Shown here: in pieces, positions 8,274-17,069 of the stretch
Layout: every line of letters starts with the position of its first letter
Position numbering within the stretch: the stretch's first letter is position 1
Assembly: GCA_045536965.1 (NCBI GenBank)
Contig: JAZSON010000029.1
Coordinates: 62,001 to 126,000 of the forward strand
Direction of reading: 5' to 3'
Length of the DNA: 64,000 bases
From: UBA5448 sp045536965
Lineage (GTDB): Bacteria > Bacillota > Clostridia > Oscillospirales > SIG627
The notes under the pieces: model-generated
The model's database searches: none
Told to the model about the DNA's origin: nothing
The model's input: the letters and a program-made list of their open reading frames with translations, nothing else
Program-made: the position numbers and the translations under genes

Positions 8274-11200
8274 ATGAAAAAACGCGTATTATCCTTTGTT
8301 CTTACCATGACCATGTTGCTTGCTCTGCTTCCTGCGGGGCTTGTTTCCGTGGCCGCAACCCAGCCGCAGGCGGGCAAGATATTGTATGACTGTGGCTACG
8401 GTCTTACAATCATCGACGATACTGTTTATTCCGTCGGAGATGAAGTCTGCTTAAAAGATGATCTGCGCGGTCAACTGCAGCATGACGGTCTTTACGATGT
8501 CACCTTTTACGGTTGGGAGATCGATGAAGTAACCTATCAACCGGGCGATCGCATTCCCATGAGCGAAACGGGTCTTGTTGCCCATGCTGTGTGGGTTCGT
8601 GCTGTTTGTGTGGATGCAAATGCAACGGGTGAAAATGCAGACGGCAGTCGTGAGCATCCTTTTAACGATCCCGATGAGGCGTATTTGTATCTGATTCAAT
8701 TGGCCGATGACTCCAATTCCTCTTACGATGCCATCGCGTTTTATTTGCTCAGTGATGTAGAGTGGATTATCGATGATTATGTGACTACAACAAACTTTGA
8801 ATACGATGATACCATCTTGTTGTACGGTACCTTAAAAACCGATTCCAACACAGGGAATACCTACTATGACTATTATTGCTTCCGTATGCGCGGGGTTGAT
8901 CTGCCCGTGCTCTTTACGGCTGCAAGCGATGATACGGTTTTGCAGTTTACCGATCCGCAGGAAACTAAAATGGTCACCTATTTTAATGTCTACGGCGAAG
9001 TGCTGTTTGATGGTATCACCATGAAAATGAACACCAAACAGAACACGCGTTTTCTGCCCATGCGAGGCGCGACGTTCGGTATGCGTTTTACCATAGCGGG
9101 TGTAACCGAATCCCAAAGAACGGGCGTTGCGGGCAGTTATGGCATTTTCCTTGATTTTACCTCTCAATCGTCTGCACATTTGTGCCAAAGAGTTTACGGC
9201 GGTATATATCAATATATCATTTACGGCCACAGCAATGCTTCCTACTCCTCCGAGATTTTTGTCGGTACTGTCGATAGCAGGGTGGTTGTCGGACGGATTA
9301 ACGGTGCCAACAGCACCATGAAATCTACCGATCTTTTGCATTTATACAACTGTTATCTCCCCGACGGTCTTATCATCGGGGCTTTGGATAATTACGGTAA
9401 TGTCTCGTGCTATAACAAGGTGACGGCAATTTTGTATGCAGGCGCAAAAGTGAATAATATTTACGATTTCGGTTCTGCAAACACCGCAAACAATCCCAAC
9501 TATTTGGCAAATGTAAAACGCAATTTGATATTTGACGGTTTTTCGGGCGGTGTAAAATGGAATCATCTTCCCCTTACAAACAATTCAACCGCCAATGGTT
9601 TAGACGCCATTGTTCTTAAAAACGGCGCGCAGGTTAAAATCACCGGTGTTTCTCCCACAGTGAGGGATGGCGGAACGCTTTCGATTGAACAAGGCTCTTC
9701 TTTCGCATCGGAAAGCCTTTTGCCCGTAGGTGTTTCGATGGTTGACGGTAAGGAAGTCGCCCTTCCATACGGTATTTTGGAAAACGGTGTAGAATATACA
9801 TTTGAAAAAAATTTGTGGTTGGCCACATTCGGCGATACACTCGGTTGCTCTATTCGTGTCAAAGAACCTTACGGTCTTCGTTTCGGCTTTGAGATGGATA
9901 GCGCTGTCGCAGAAGCTTTGACGGGTCGAACCGTCCTTCGCCGCGGCGTGCTTATGGTGCCCGAAGTCCTTTTAACTTCTCAAGCGTTGACCCGTGAGAC
10001 CCAAAACATCATTGACGTGAATGCTCCTCTTCCCATTTCTCCCGATAAGCCCAATCAGTTTACAGGTTGTTTGGTTGACAGCTTGGAATCCCCGAACGTA
10101 GCGTGGTTAGATATTTGGGCGAATGTTATTTTCCTCTCTCGCGGATATCTTTTGCTGGATGACGGCGGGGTGATTTATACCGATGTTATCCGCAACAGCA
10201 TTCAGAATGTTTGGGATATACTCGATTCCAAGAGTGAATTTGATGAAAATGATGATTGGTCCGATTTTGTCGGAGTCGAAGTAAAAAATGAAACGGGTGT
10301 CACCGACATCACTTCCCGTGCATATTATCCCGATGCTTATAAATTTCTCTCTGAACTTGAAACCTTGCGCAAGGCAGTCGGAAAAGACGTGAAAAATAAA
10401 ACCCTTATTCGTTCCGAACTGGGCAGATTGCTTGCCGATTGCACAGACCTTGGGCTTTACAGCGATTATTATCATCAGACCTTTGCAACCGCAGGGAATA
10501 CTTACTTCGGTGCAAAGGAAGAAACCAACCCCATAGGCGGCGGTGTAGGTTATGTCAGTGGTATTTCGGGTGCGGCTACTTATACCGTAACGGATGACAA
10601 CACATTGAAAGCCGCTCTTGACAAAGCAAAATCGGGCGATATCATTTTGGTATCGGGAGATATTACCATCGATCTTGCAGACTTTATTTTGGCGGGTGAT
10701 CCCGAAGGATTTGATGGCAGCAAACCGGGTTATACCAAGATTGAATATCAATTTACCGTTCCCGCAGGCGTTACCCTGATGGGCGAGCGTGGTACAAACG
10801 GCAAAAAAGGCGCCGTTCTCAAAACCACCTCTTATGTGGAAAACATGTTTTTCATGGAAGAGGGTTCTCGCATGAGCGGTCTTGTTTTGATGGGACCCGA
10901 TCAGGCGACCGATGACTCGATCGGCGGAGAAAACCTCTCAGGCGCCATTAAGGTAATCGGTGATAATGTTAAAATCGATAACTGTGAGATTGCAGGTTTT
11001 TATCGCTCGTTTGTAGTAGCTCGTGAGGTTGTCGGTTTGACCTTTGAAAACAACTATTTCCATCACTGTCTGGGCAATACTACCGGTGTAGCCATTGATC
11101 TGTATAATACGGATGCAGTGATTTCAGGAAACTTATTTACCAATTTGCGCCGCATTGCAAGCATCGGCGGCAAGGAAAGCGATGTTGTTTTCTCGGGGAA

Positions 11201-13037
11201 CGTAGAATCCTCAAACGATGAAACCACATTGATTCTCCTGCGTGTTTCAGGCGGTCTTGATCTTTCTTATCCGAGTATGCGTCAAAGCATTTCCACGTTG
11301 ACGGTAGAACATAACGCCTTTTTCTCCAAGGCCAATCCGTTTTATTTCGGCGGTCTGGTGCAAAAAGTATTTACCCTGACAAATAACTGGTTTGTCTATC
11401 CCGAATCGGCGTATTCTGACAATCAGTTGTTACCCGGCGGCAGTGCGTTTGCCCTTGCTACCAAACGCGGTGTGGCACAAAACAACCTGTTCGGCGTTTC
11501 ATCTCCCGTCGTTCTTTCCAAGGATCTTGCTTTTGATGAAGTTCCCGAAGACGGTCGTTTCGGTTCATATTCTGCGGCGGTCGGCATTGCGGTAAGCCTG
11601 CCTGATGCCAAAGTCAATGCCAAAGCCAACCTGTCGTATTCTCAAAAATTGCAAGCGCCCGTTCTTTCTGCCTCTTATTATTCCGATAACGCAGATCTCC
11701 CTTACACCACGCTTGAAAATCTGATTGCAAGCTGTGAATCGGGAAGTGACGCCCAGATTATCCAAGGCATTGAGCAGATTATGCAGGGGATCGGATGCTA
11801 TTCCAACTTCCTTTCTTGGAAAGATAACGGCAATATTTCCATGGAAGTGTACGGTCAAACCTACGGTGCTTATGAATATAACGACGAACCCTTTGCGGGC
11901 GGTGTCGGATATTCGGAAATTTTCACCACGGGTGATTATATCGTTACAAACGAAACTGAATTGAGAGCTGCATTGGAGGTTGCCAAGTCGGGAGAAGTTA
12001 TATTCATTCCCGGATATGTTCAAATGGAACTTGGCGATGCCAATCAAGGCATTTGCAAAACATTGAATATCCCGCAGGGTGTTACCCTCGCATCCAACCG
12101 CGGATATGTATATCCCGATGGTACGATTTCAACGGGTGCCCTTCTTACCACCAGTGTATTTAGTTCTACTCCCATGATCACGGTTGCCATGCCCGACATC
12201 CGCATCACCGGTCTGACCATCCAGGGTCCTGACCCGGGACAGCACTTAGCACACCATAAGCGTTCCTTCACGACTTACAGCGAAACCACCCACGGCCACG
12301 CTTATTACTACCAGCTGAGAACAGTAACAGGCGTGCAGGTTACCGCTGATAATTTCCGCTTTGACAACTGCGAGATCTCAGCCTTTAACAATGTTGCCAT
12401 CGCACTTCGTCCGAAGAATTCGGGTGTTGCCATCGTCAATGCGAAAATACACAACAACTATATCCACCACAATCAGATCAACGGTCTTGGTTACGGTGTG
12501 TCGTTGACCAAAGCATACTGCGAGGTATATTCCAACTATTTCAACTATAACCGTCACTCTATCGCGGGTTCGGGATATCCCGATAGCGGTTACAAAGCGT
12601 TTTGTAACGTTGAATTCGGCGCCAGCTTGTCTACATATTTTGATATGCACGGCGGTTATGACCGTAATAAAACTTATGTCGAAGAATTTGCGGGCGAATA
12701 TGTTGAAATTTACCACAACACCTTCCTTGGTGACCGTGAGCCCTTCAATCTCCGTGGTTTCCCGACTTCACACCGTACGTTTGAGTATAACATCTGTTAC
12801 CTACCGTTTGACTCTTATGGTAAGATCAAGTACACGGGTGTGGATGAAAATGGTGAATCAATCATTTGGCTCAACGGAAACAGATTGACTCACTACTGGT
12901 ACAGAGATGTGCTTGTTACCAACAACTATATCGGTAAAAATATTTGGAATGCCAAACAATCGCCTGTCATGATGGATCATGGTTACGGCGATAACTACAA
13001 CTCCACGCCGGATGGATGGGGAAGTTTGGTTTCTTGA
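8274..13037 (+). CDS. Giant secreted beta-helix protein with InlB-like repeat
   Basis: A 1587-residue protein. The ATG at 8274 is chosen because AAGGAG (8261-8266) lies 7 nt upstream and a signal peptide begins there (MKKRVLSFVLTMTMLLALLP, cleavage near AGLVSVAA). An InlB/Listeria-Bacteroides-type repeat (about 35-112; TFYGWEIDEVTYQPGD, AHAVWV) is followed by a VDANATGENADGSREHPF motif and a beta-rich segment. A copy of the domain that ends the P1-P4 proteins is at about 516-650 (IRVKEPYGLRFGFEMD). Two right-handed beta-helix segments follow (about 755-1110 and 1205-1587), each opening with GGVGY, a TLKAALDKAKSGD-type strand and PAGVTL, with N/H-rich turns as in pectate lyase-like folds. It may bind or cleave extracellular polysaccharide. 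No LPXTG, SLH or other anchor is seen. Monocistronic. Confidence 0.8.
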   Translation: MKKRVLSFVLTMTMLLALLPAGLVSVAATQPQAGKILYDCGYGLTIIDDTVYSVGDEVCLKDDLRGQLQHDGLYDVTFYGWEIDEVTYQPGDRIPMSETGLVAHAVWVRAVCVDANATGENADGSREHPFNDPDEAYLYLIQLADDSNSSYDAIAFYLLSDVEWIIDDYVTTTNFEYDDTILLYGTLKTDSNTGNTYYDYYCFRMRGVDLPVLFTAASDDTVLQFTDPQETKMVTYFNVYGEVLFDGITMKMNTKQNTRFLPMRGATFGMRFTIAGVTESQRTGVAGSYGIFLDFTSQSSAHLCQRVYGGIYQYIIYGHSNASYSSEIFVGTVDSRVVVGRINGANSTMKSTDLLHLYNCYLPDGLIIGALDNYGNVSCYNKVTAILYAGAKVNNIYDFGSANTANNPNYLANVKRNLIFDGFSGGVKWNHLPLTNNSTANGLDAIVLKNGAQVKITGVSPTVRDGGTLSIEQGSSFASESLLPVGVSMVDGKEVALPYGILENGVEYTFEKNLWLATFGDTLGCSIRVKEPYGLRFGFEMDSAVAEALTGRTVLRRGVLMVPEVLLTSQALTRETQNIIDVNAPLPISPDKPNQFTGCLVDSLESPNVAWLDIWANVIFLSRGYLLLDDGGVIYTDVIRNSIQNVWDILDSKSEFDENDDWSDFVGVEVKNETGVTDITSRAYYPDAYKFLSELETLRKAVGKDVKNKTLIRSELGRLLADCTDLGLYSDYYHQTFATAGNTYFGAKEETNPIGGGVGYVSGISGAATYTVTDDNTLKAALDKAKSGDIILVSGDITIDLADFILAGDPEGFDGSKPGYTKIEYQFTVPAGVTLMGERGTNGKKGAVLKTTSYVENMFFMEEGSRMSGLVLMGPDQATDDSIGGENLSGAIKVIGDNVKIDNCEIAGFYRSFVVAREVVGLTFENNYFHHCLGNTTGVAIDLYNTDAVISGNLFTNLRRIASIGGKESDVVFSGNVESSNDETTLILLRVSGGLDLSYPSMRQSISTLTVEHNAFFSKANPFYFGGLVQKVFTLTNNWFVYPESAYSDNQLLPGGSAFALATKRGVAQNNLFGVSSPVVLSKDLAFDEVPEDGRFGSYSAAVGIAVSLPDAKVNAKANLSYSQKLQAPVLSASYYSDNADLPYTTLENLIASCESGSDAQIIQGIEQIMQGIGCYSNFLSWKDNGNISMEVYGQTYGAYEYNDEPFAGGVGYSEIFTTGDYIVTNETELRAALEVAKSGEVIFIPGYVQMELGDANQGICKTLNIPQGVTLASNRGYVYPDGTISTGALLTTSVFSSTPMITVAMPDIRITGLTIQGPDPGQHLAHHKRSFTTYSETTHGHAYYYQLRTVTGVQVTADNFRFDNCEISAFNNVAIALRPKNSGVAIVNAKIHNNYIHHNQINGLGYGVSLTKAYCEVYSNYFNYNRHSIAGSGYPDSGYKAFCNVEFGASLSTYFDMHGGYDRNKTYVEEFAGEYVEIYHNTFLGDREPFNLRGFPTSHRTFEYNICYLPFDSYGKIKYTGVDENGESIIWLNGNRLTHYWYRDVLVTNNYIGKNIWNAKQSPVMMDHGYGDNYNSTPDGWGSLVS

Positions 13038-13046
13038 ACTGAATGT

Positions 13047-13082
13047 AAAAACACTGCGGTCGAATTCGACCGCAGTGTTTTT
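13047..13082 (+). terminator. Intrinsic terminator of the beta-helix gene
   Basis: A perfect 36-bp palindrome of two 18-nt arms (left arm AAAAACACTGCGGTCGAA), ending in five T. It can act on either strand. Confidence 0.9.
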
Positions 13083-13085
13083 ATG

Positions 13086-13114
13086 AAAAAAAGAGCGGAT
13101 TTCCGCTCTTTTTA
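13086..13114 (-). terminator. Intrinsic terminator of the pterin-binding gene
   Basis: Stem AAAGAGCGGA / TCCGCTCTTT with a T-run on the minus strand, directly downstream of the leftward gene ending at 13121. Confidence 0.85.
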
Positions 13115-13120
13115 GTGCTT

Positions 13121-13891
13121 TTAATTTTCAAATTCTCGTATACAGGTGATGTAATCCATGCAATACTCATCTTCGCCCGAAAGAAGTTTTATAGCGGCGC
13201 GCGTTTTTGTCATGGAAGGGGAAAGGGCATCTAAAATCGCCGAATCCAAACCGAGGGATGCGCAAAGTGCAAAGAAAGCGGAGTTAACCGTTTGGCGAGA
13301 GGGGAGACCGAAAGCGATGTTAGACAGTCCGCAGGTGGTTTTGATACGGGGATGATTTTGTTTTAAATATTTGAGTGTATCGATGGCGCGCTTGCCTGCG
13401 GTGTCGTCGGTTGCAACCGATTCGATGTACAAATCCATGTAGATACGCTCGGGCGAGAGACCTGCGTCGGTCAGCTTTCGGATAAACTTATCCATATCTT
13501 CATGGGATTCCACACCGATCGGCATGGCTACGAGTGAAGCGGTGGGGAAATCGTTTACCAGTGCAGGGACGATGGTATCAAAACGATCGGTCGGTGTCAC
13601 CGAATTGACGATGACAGGGCGATCCCCGCAAAGCGGCAGGGTTTCGAGAATGACGTTGGGATCGGGAGAATCGAGCATAATACCGCAGGATGTGTGTTGG
13701 AGTACAAGCGAGACAAGTGTCTGCATCATACCCGCTTCATCCGAACAGAGGGCGGTGTTGATGTCCAAATAATCGGCCCCTGCTTCTGCTTGTTTTTGAA
13801 TAAGGGCGGTAAGCGCAGCAATGTCCGAAGAGTCCATTAAGGGCTTGACCGATGGGATTGAGGAGTTGAGTTTTTCTCCGATGATCAGCAT
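13121..13891 (-). CDS. Pterin-binding methyltetrahydrofolate methyltransferase-like protein
   Basis: A 256-residue protein. The start at 13891 (MLIIGEKLNSS) is preferred because GGAGGT lies 7 nt upstream; a longer frame to 13936 adds a non-homologous leader. The TIM-barrel pterin-binding family is recognised from MLIIGEKLN, AGADYLDINTA, PVIVNSVTPTDRFD and KTTCGLSNIAFGLPSRQTVN, resembling AcsE/MtrH-type methyltransferases and the folate domain of MetH. These move a methyl group between methyltetrahydrofolate and a corrinoid protein. No corrinoid protein or methylamine methyltransferase gene is adjacent, so the partner is unknown. It is a lone gene with its own terminator, divergent from the micropeptide at 13975. 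Confidence 0.8.
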   Translation of the reverse strand: MLIIGEKLNSSIPSVKPLMDSSDIAALTALIQKQAEAGADYLDINTALCSDEAGMMQTLVSLVLQHTSCGIMLDSPDPNVILETLPLCGDRPVIVNSVTPTDRFDTIVPALVNDFPTASLVAMPIGVESHEDMDKFIRKLTDAGLSPERIYMDLYIESVATDDTAGKRAIDTLKYLKQNHPRIKTTCGLSNIAFGLPSRQTVNSAFFALCASLGLDSAILDALSPSMTKTRAAIKLLSGEDEYCMDYITCIREFEN

Positions 13892-13974
13892 GAGAAGTAC
13901 CTCCGAATGATTGGATAATCCGAATATTTTTTTCATAAAAAGCCATACTTTATCTCAAAAGGAGGCGGAAAAGT

Positions 13975-14055
13975 ATGGGTTTTCTTTTTGGTATGATGGC
14001 GGGCGGTTTGATAGCGTTTTTTTGGTTTGCTTTGTGCTGCGCCGCTAAATTATGA
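13975..14055 (+). CDS. Transmembrane micropeptide, DUF3789-like
   Basis: A 26-residue ORF (MGFLFGMMAGGLIAFFWFAL then CCAAKL) behind a strong AAAGGAGG site at 13958-13965. It is almost entirely one hydrophobic segment with a GGxxA-type pattern and a double cysteine, resembling the DUF3789 micropeptides of Bacillota. It probably inserts in the membrane; no function is known. It lies alone between a divergent gene and the Mrp promoter. Confidence 0.55.
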   Translation: MGFLFGMMAGGLIAFFWFALCCAAKL

Positions 14056-14127
14056 GTAAGTATATCCCAATCTTTGTTATCTGTCAAGTGTACTCGCTTT
14101 TTGTTATGCGTTTTTTCGGCAATTCGC

Positions 14128-14155
14128 TTGACAAAAGTGTATAAGGGACTATAAT
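14128..14155 (+). promoter_or_regulatory. Sigma-A promoter of the Mrp gene
   Basis: TTGACA (14128-14133) and TATAAT (14150-14155), spacer 16 bp, 32 nt before the chosen ATG. Confidence 0.8.
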
Positions 14156-14187
14156 ATTATAGAATGCAAAGAAAGGGAGTATGTATA

Positions 14188-15015
14188 ATGAGTCAAGAAT
14201 GCAATCATGATTGCTCGAATTGCAAAAGCAACTGCGGCGGTAAGCCCGAAAGTTTAATAGAAAAATGTCATCCGATGGCCAAAGTAAAGAATGTCATCGG
14301 TGTAGTCAGCGGCAAGGGCGGTGTAGGTAAATCGGCTGTCACCTCCATGTTGGCGGTATTGTCCCGCAGAAAAGGATATGAAACGGCTGTTTTGGATGCT
14401 GATATCACAGGTCCCTCCATCCCTCGTATGTTCGGAATTACGGGGCATGCCCATGGCGATGAACAGGGAATCTATCCCGTTTTGACCAAAACGGGTATTC
14501 AAACCATGTCGGTCAACCTTCTTTTGGAAAATGAAACCGATCCCGTTGTTTGGCGCGGTCCCGTGATTGCAGGTACCGTCAAACAGTTCTGGACGGACGT
14601 TATTTGGAAAGATGTTGACTATATGTATGTCGATATGCCTCCGGGAACGGGTGATGTGCCCCTGACCGTTTTCCAGTCCATCCCGTTGACAGGTATCGTT
14701 GTGGTTGCATCTCCGCAAGAGCTTGTTTCCATGATTGTGGAAAAAGCAGTGAAAATGGCCGATATGATGAAGGTTCCCGTTTTGGGTATCGTGGAAAATA
14801 TGTCCTATTTTGAATGTCCCGATTGCGGCGCAAAGCACAGAGTTTTCGGAGAAAATCATGTAGACGAAATTGCCGCGCGTTACGGCATTCGATCGGTTGC
14901 CTGTCTTCCCATTTCCCAAAATATTGCCCGCGCAGGGGACAAGGGCAGAATTGAGGAATTTGAAGGTGGCTGGCTTGATGGATTGAGCGATTATTTGGAG
15001 ACAGTGGCAAAATAA
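14188..15015 (+). CDS. Mrp/NBP35-family iron-sulfur carrier ATPase
   Basis: A 275-residue P-loop ATPase. The ATG at 14188 is chosen over the in-frame ATG at 14164 because GAAAGGGAG (14171-14179) lies 8 nt upstream of it. The deviant Walker A SGKGGVGKS is at residues 41-49, with DADITGPSIPRMFG and DMPPGTGDVPLT further on. The C-terminal part carries the CPDC pair that ligates a bridging Fe-S cluster in ApbC/Nbp35 proteins. An N-terminal Cys cluster (C5, C9, C12, C16) gives a second potential cluster site. By family it transfers Fe-S clusters to apo-proteins in the cytoplasm. The gene is monocistronic. Confidence 0.9.
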   Translation: MSQECNHDCSNCKSNCGGKPESLIEKCHPMAKVKNVIGVVSGKGGVGKSAVTSMLAVLSRRKGYETAVLDADITGPSIPRMFGITGHAHGDEQGIYPVLTKTGIQTMSVNLLLENETDPVVWRGPVIAGTVKQFWTDVIWKDVDYMYVDMPPGTGDVPLTVFQSIPLTGIVVVASPQELVSMIVEKAVKMADMMKVPVLGIVENMSYFECPDCGAKHRVFGENHVDEIAARYGIRSVACLPISQNIARAGDKGRIEEFEGGWLDGLSDYLETVAK

Positions 15016-15043
15016 TCGGTCAAAACGAAAAAACAAAAAACAC

Positions 15044-15072
15044 TTGACTTTTTTTGTCGGGTATGGTATTGT
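15044..15072 (+). promoter_or_regulatory. Sigma-A promoter driving the T-box leader
   Basis: TTGACT (15044-15049) and TATTGT (15067-15072) with a 17-bp spacer, about 10 nt before the start of Stem I. Confidence 0.65.
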
Positions 15073-15082
15073 ACTCGTGTAA

Positions 15083-15351
15083 AAGCTGTGACCGAAAACA
15101 AGTAGACGGCGGTTGTTTTTTCAGAGAGTCGGCGGTGGGTGTGAGCCGATGGAACGCCTCCTTCGAATACAGTTCGTGAGCTTCGTCCCGAAGCCGTTTT
15201 GGCGGTGTGTAGGCGGCGACGGTTTTACCCCGTTACGGTGAAGGGCATGTTTTGTGCCCGTTGAGGTCGTCTTTGTGAGAAGGCGGCGAAGTTCGAGGTG
15301 GTACCGCGGATAAATCCGCCCTCATGATTTTCATGAGGGCTTTTTCATTTT
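15083..15351 (+). promoter_or_regulatory. T-box riboswitch, probable tyrosine specifier
   Basis: Stem I is closed by AAGCT (15083-15087) pairing with AGCTT (15179-15183) and carries the AGAGAGTCGGCGG / GGTGTGAGCCGA apical elements (15123-15149). The specifier loop reads GAA-UAC-A followed by GUUCGUGAG, placing a UAC (Tyr) specifier at 15168-15170. The T-box proper is at about 15289-15309 (GTTCGAGGTGGTACCGCGG); its UGGU (15299-15302) would pair with ACCA of an uncharged tRNA whose discriminator base is A, as in tRNA-Tyr. The terminator is GCCCTCATGA / TCATGAGGGC with a T-run (15318-15351). Binding of uncharged tRNA should favour the antiterminator and switch on the acyl-CoA synthetase gene. 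Specifier choice is by inspection; UUC (Phe) at 15173-15175 is the alternative. Confidence 0.85.
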
Positions 15352-15367
15352 GAAAGGATGTATAGAC

Positions 15368-17002
15368 ATGATAATTACCGAGTTACTGGAACGGAATGCC
15401 AAACTCTATCCTGATGATGTGAGTTTGGTCGAAGTCAATCCCGCCGTCCGTCCCGATCCGTCCCTTACATGGCATGAATTCAGTTTGATCGAAACGGCCG
15501 CGGGTGAAAAGTACAGACGGGAAATTAGCTGGAAGGATTTTGATGTCAAGGCCAACCGCTTTGCCAATTTACTGCTTACCCGCGGTGTCAAAAAAGGGGA
15601 TAAGGTTGCCATACTTCTTATGAACTGTTTGGAATGGCTTCCCATTTATTTCGGTGTTTTGAAAGCGGGTGCTTTGGCCGTTCCCATGAATTACCGTTAT
15701 ACGGGTGAAGAAATTCGGTATTGTTTGGATCTGGCCGATGCCGATGTGTTGGTTTTCGGTCCTGAATTTGTCGAACGAATTGATTCGGTCCGTGATTCTT
15801 TGCACCGAGTCAAGGATTATTTTTATGTCGGCGCCGACTGTCCCGCTTATGCAGGGGAGTACACTCGTCTGGTCAACTATTGTTCTTCCATTGCTCCCGC
15901 CGTCCATCTCGATGAAGAAGATGATGCTGCGATCTATTTTTCTTCGGGTACAACAGGTTTTCCGAAAGCTATTTTACATACCCATCGCGCTTTATACAGC
16001 TCCTGCTGCACCGAACAAAATCATCACGGTCAGACCCGTGACGACGTTTTCCTTTGTATTCCGCCTCTTTACCATACAGGCGCTAAAATGCATTGGTTCG
16101 GTTCTCTTTTGGCAGGAAGCCGTGCTGTTTTGCTGCGCGGCATTAAACCCGAATGGGTGCTTGAAACCGCATCGCAGGAACAGGCGACCATCGTGTGGCT
16201 TTTGGTGCCGTGGGTGCAGGATATTTTGGATGCCATCGACCGCGGTGATTTGAAACTTTCCGACTACTGCTTGGACGCTTGGCGATTGATGCACATTGGC
16301 GCCCAACCCGTTCCGCCCAGTTTGATTCGTCGCTGGCTGAAGGTGTTCCCCAAACATCAGTATGATACCAACTACGGTTTGAGTGAATCCATCGGGCCGG
16401 GATGCGTGCATCTTGGTGTGGAAAACATTGATAAAGTGGGTGCCATCGGAAAGGCAGGGTATCTTTGGGAAACCAAAATCGTGGATGAAAATGGCAATTC
16501 CGTGGTCGGTGAAGATGTCGGTGAATTGGCTGTCAAAGGCCCCGGTGTCATGAAATGTTATTATAAAAATCCCGTCGCTACCGCTGAAATATTAAAAGAT
16601 GGTTGGCTTTATACGGGAGATATGGCCAAATGCGATAAAGATGGTTTTATTTATTTGGTTGATCGCAAAAAAGATGTTATTATATCGGGCGGTGAGAACC
16701 TTTACCCCGTACAGATTGAGGATCATTTGCGTGCCCATCCTGCCGTAAAGGATGTTGCTGTCATCGGATTGCCGGATGAACGCTTGGGTGAGATTGCTGC
16801 GGCCGTGATCGAAATAAAAGAAGATGCCGTTTGCACACAAAGTGATATCGATGCTTTTTGTATGGAGCTTCCCCGTTATAAACGTCCCCGCAAGATAATC
16901 TTTGCAGATGTTCCCCGCAATCCGACGGGAAAGATTGAAAAACCGAAACTGCGTGAAAAATACTGCGGCGGCAGATTGGTAGAGGCGCAAACCACAAAAT
17001 AA
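15368..17002 (+). CDS. Acyl/aryl-CoA synthetase (AMP-forming ligase), T-box controlled
   Basis: A 544-residue class-I adenylate-forming enzyme. The ATG at 15368 is chosen because AAAGGA (15353-15358) is 9 nt upstream. Visible signatures are the AMP-binding P-loop SSGTTGFPKA (about 193-202), YGLSESIGPG, YTGDMAKCDKDGFIYLVDRKKD (about 415-436) and the C-terminal catalytic lysine in NPTGKIEKP. By family it activates a carboxylic acid with ATP and joins it to CoA. The substrate is unknown. The T-box leader ties expression to charging of what is probably tRNA-Tyr, suggesting a substrate or pathway linked to an aromatic amino acid; that is inference. No acyl-CoA dehydrogenase or thioesterase is adjacent. 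Confidence 0.85.
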   Translation: MIITELLERNAKLYPDDVSLVEVNPAVRPDPSLTWHEFSLIETAAGEKYRREISWKDFDVKANRFANLLLTRGVKKGDKVAILLMNCLEWLPIYFGVLKAGALAVPMNYRYTGEEIRYCLDLADADVLVFGPEFVERIDSVRDSLHRVKDYFYVGADCPAYAGEYTRLVNYCSSIAPAVHLDEEDDAAIYFSSGTTGFPKAILHTHRALYSSCCTEQNHHGQTRDDVFLCIPPLYHTGAKMHWFGSLLAGSRAVLLRGIKPEWVLETASQEQATIVWLLVPWVQDILDAIDRGDLKLSDYCLDAWRLMHIGAQPVPPSLIRRWLKVFPKHQYDTNYGLSESIGPGCVHLGVENIDKVGAIGKAGYLWETKIVDENGNSVVGEDVGELAVKGPGVMKCYYKNPVATAEILKDGWLYTGDMAKCDKDGFIYLVDRKKDVIISGGENLYPVQIEDHLRAHPAVKDVAVIGLPDERLGEIAAAVIEIKEDAVCTQSDIDAFCMELPRYKRPRKIIFADVPRNPTGKIEKPKLREKYCGGRLVEAQTTK

Positions 17003-17003
17003 C

Positions 17004-17032
17004 TTGACACAGTAGCCTTGATGTATTATAAT
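17004..17032 (+). promoter_or_regulatory. Consensus sigma-A promoter of the solute-binding protein gene
   Basis: Perfect TTGACA (17004-17009), 17-bp spacer, perfect TATAAT (17027-17032). AGGAGG lies just before the ATG at 17070. Confidence 0.9.
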
Positions 17033-17069
17033 TTTCACATAGTTTTTCACTCGTCTTTAGGAGGATATT

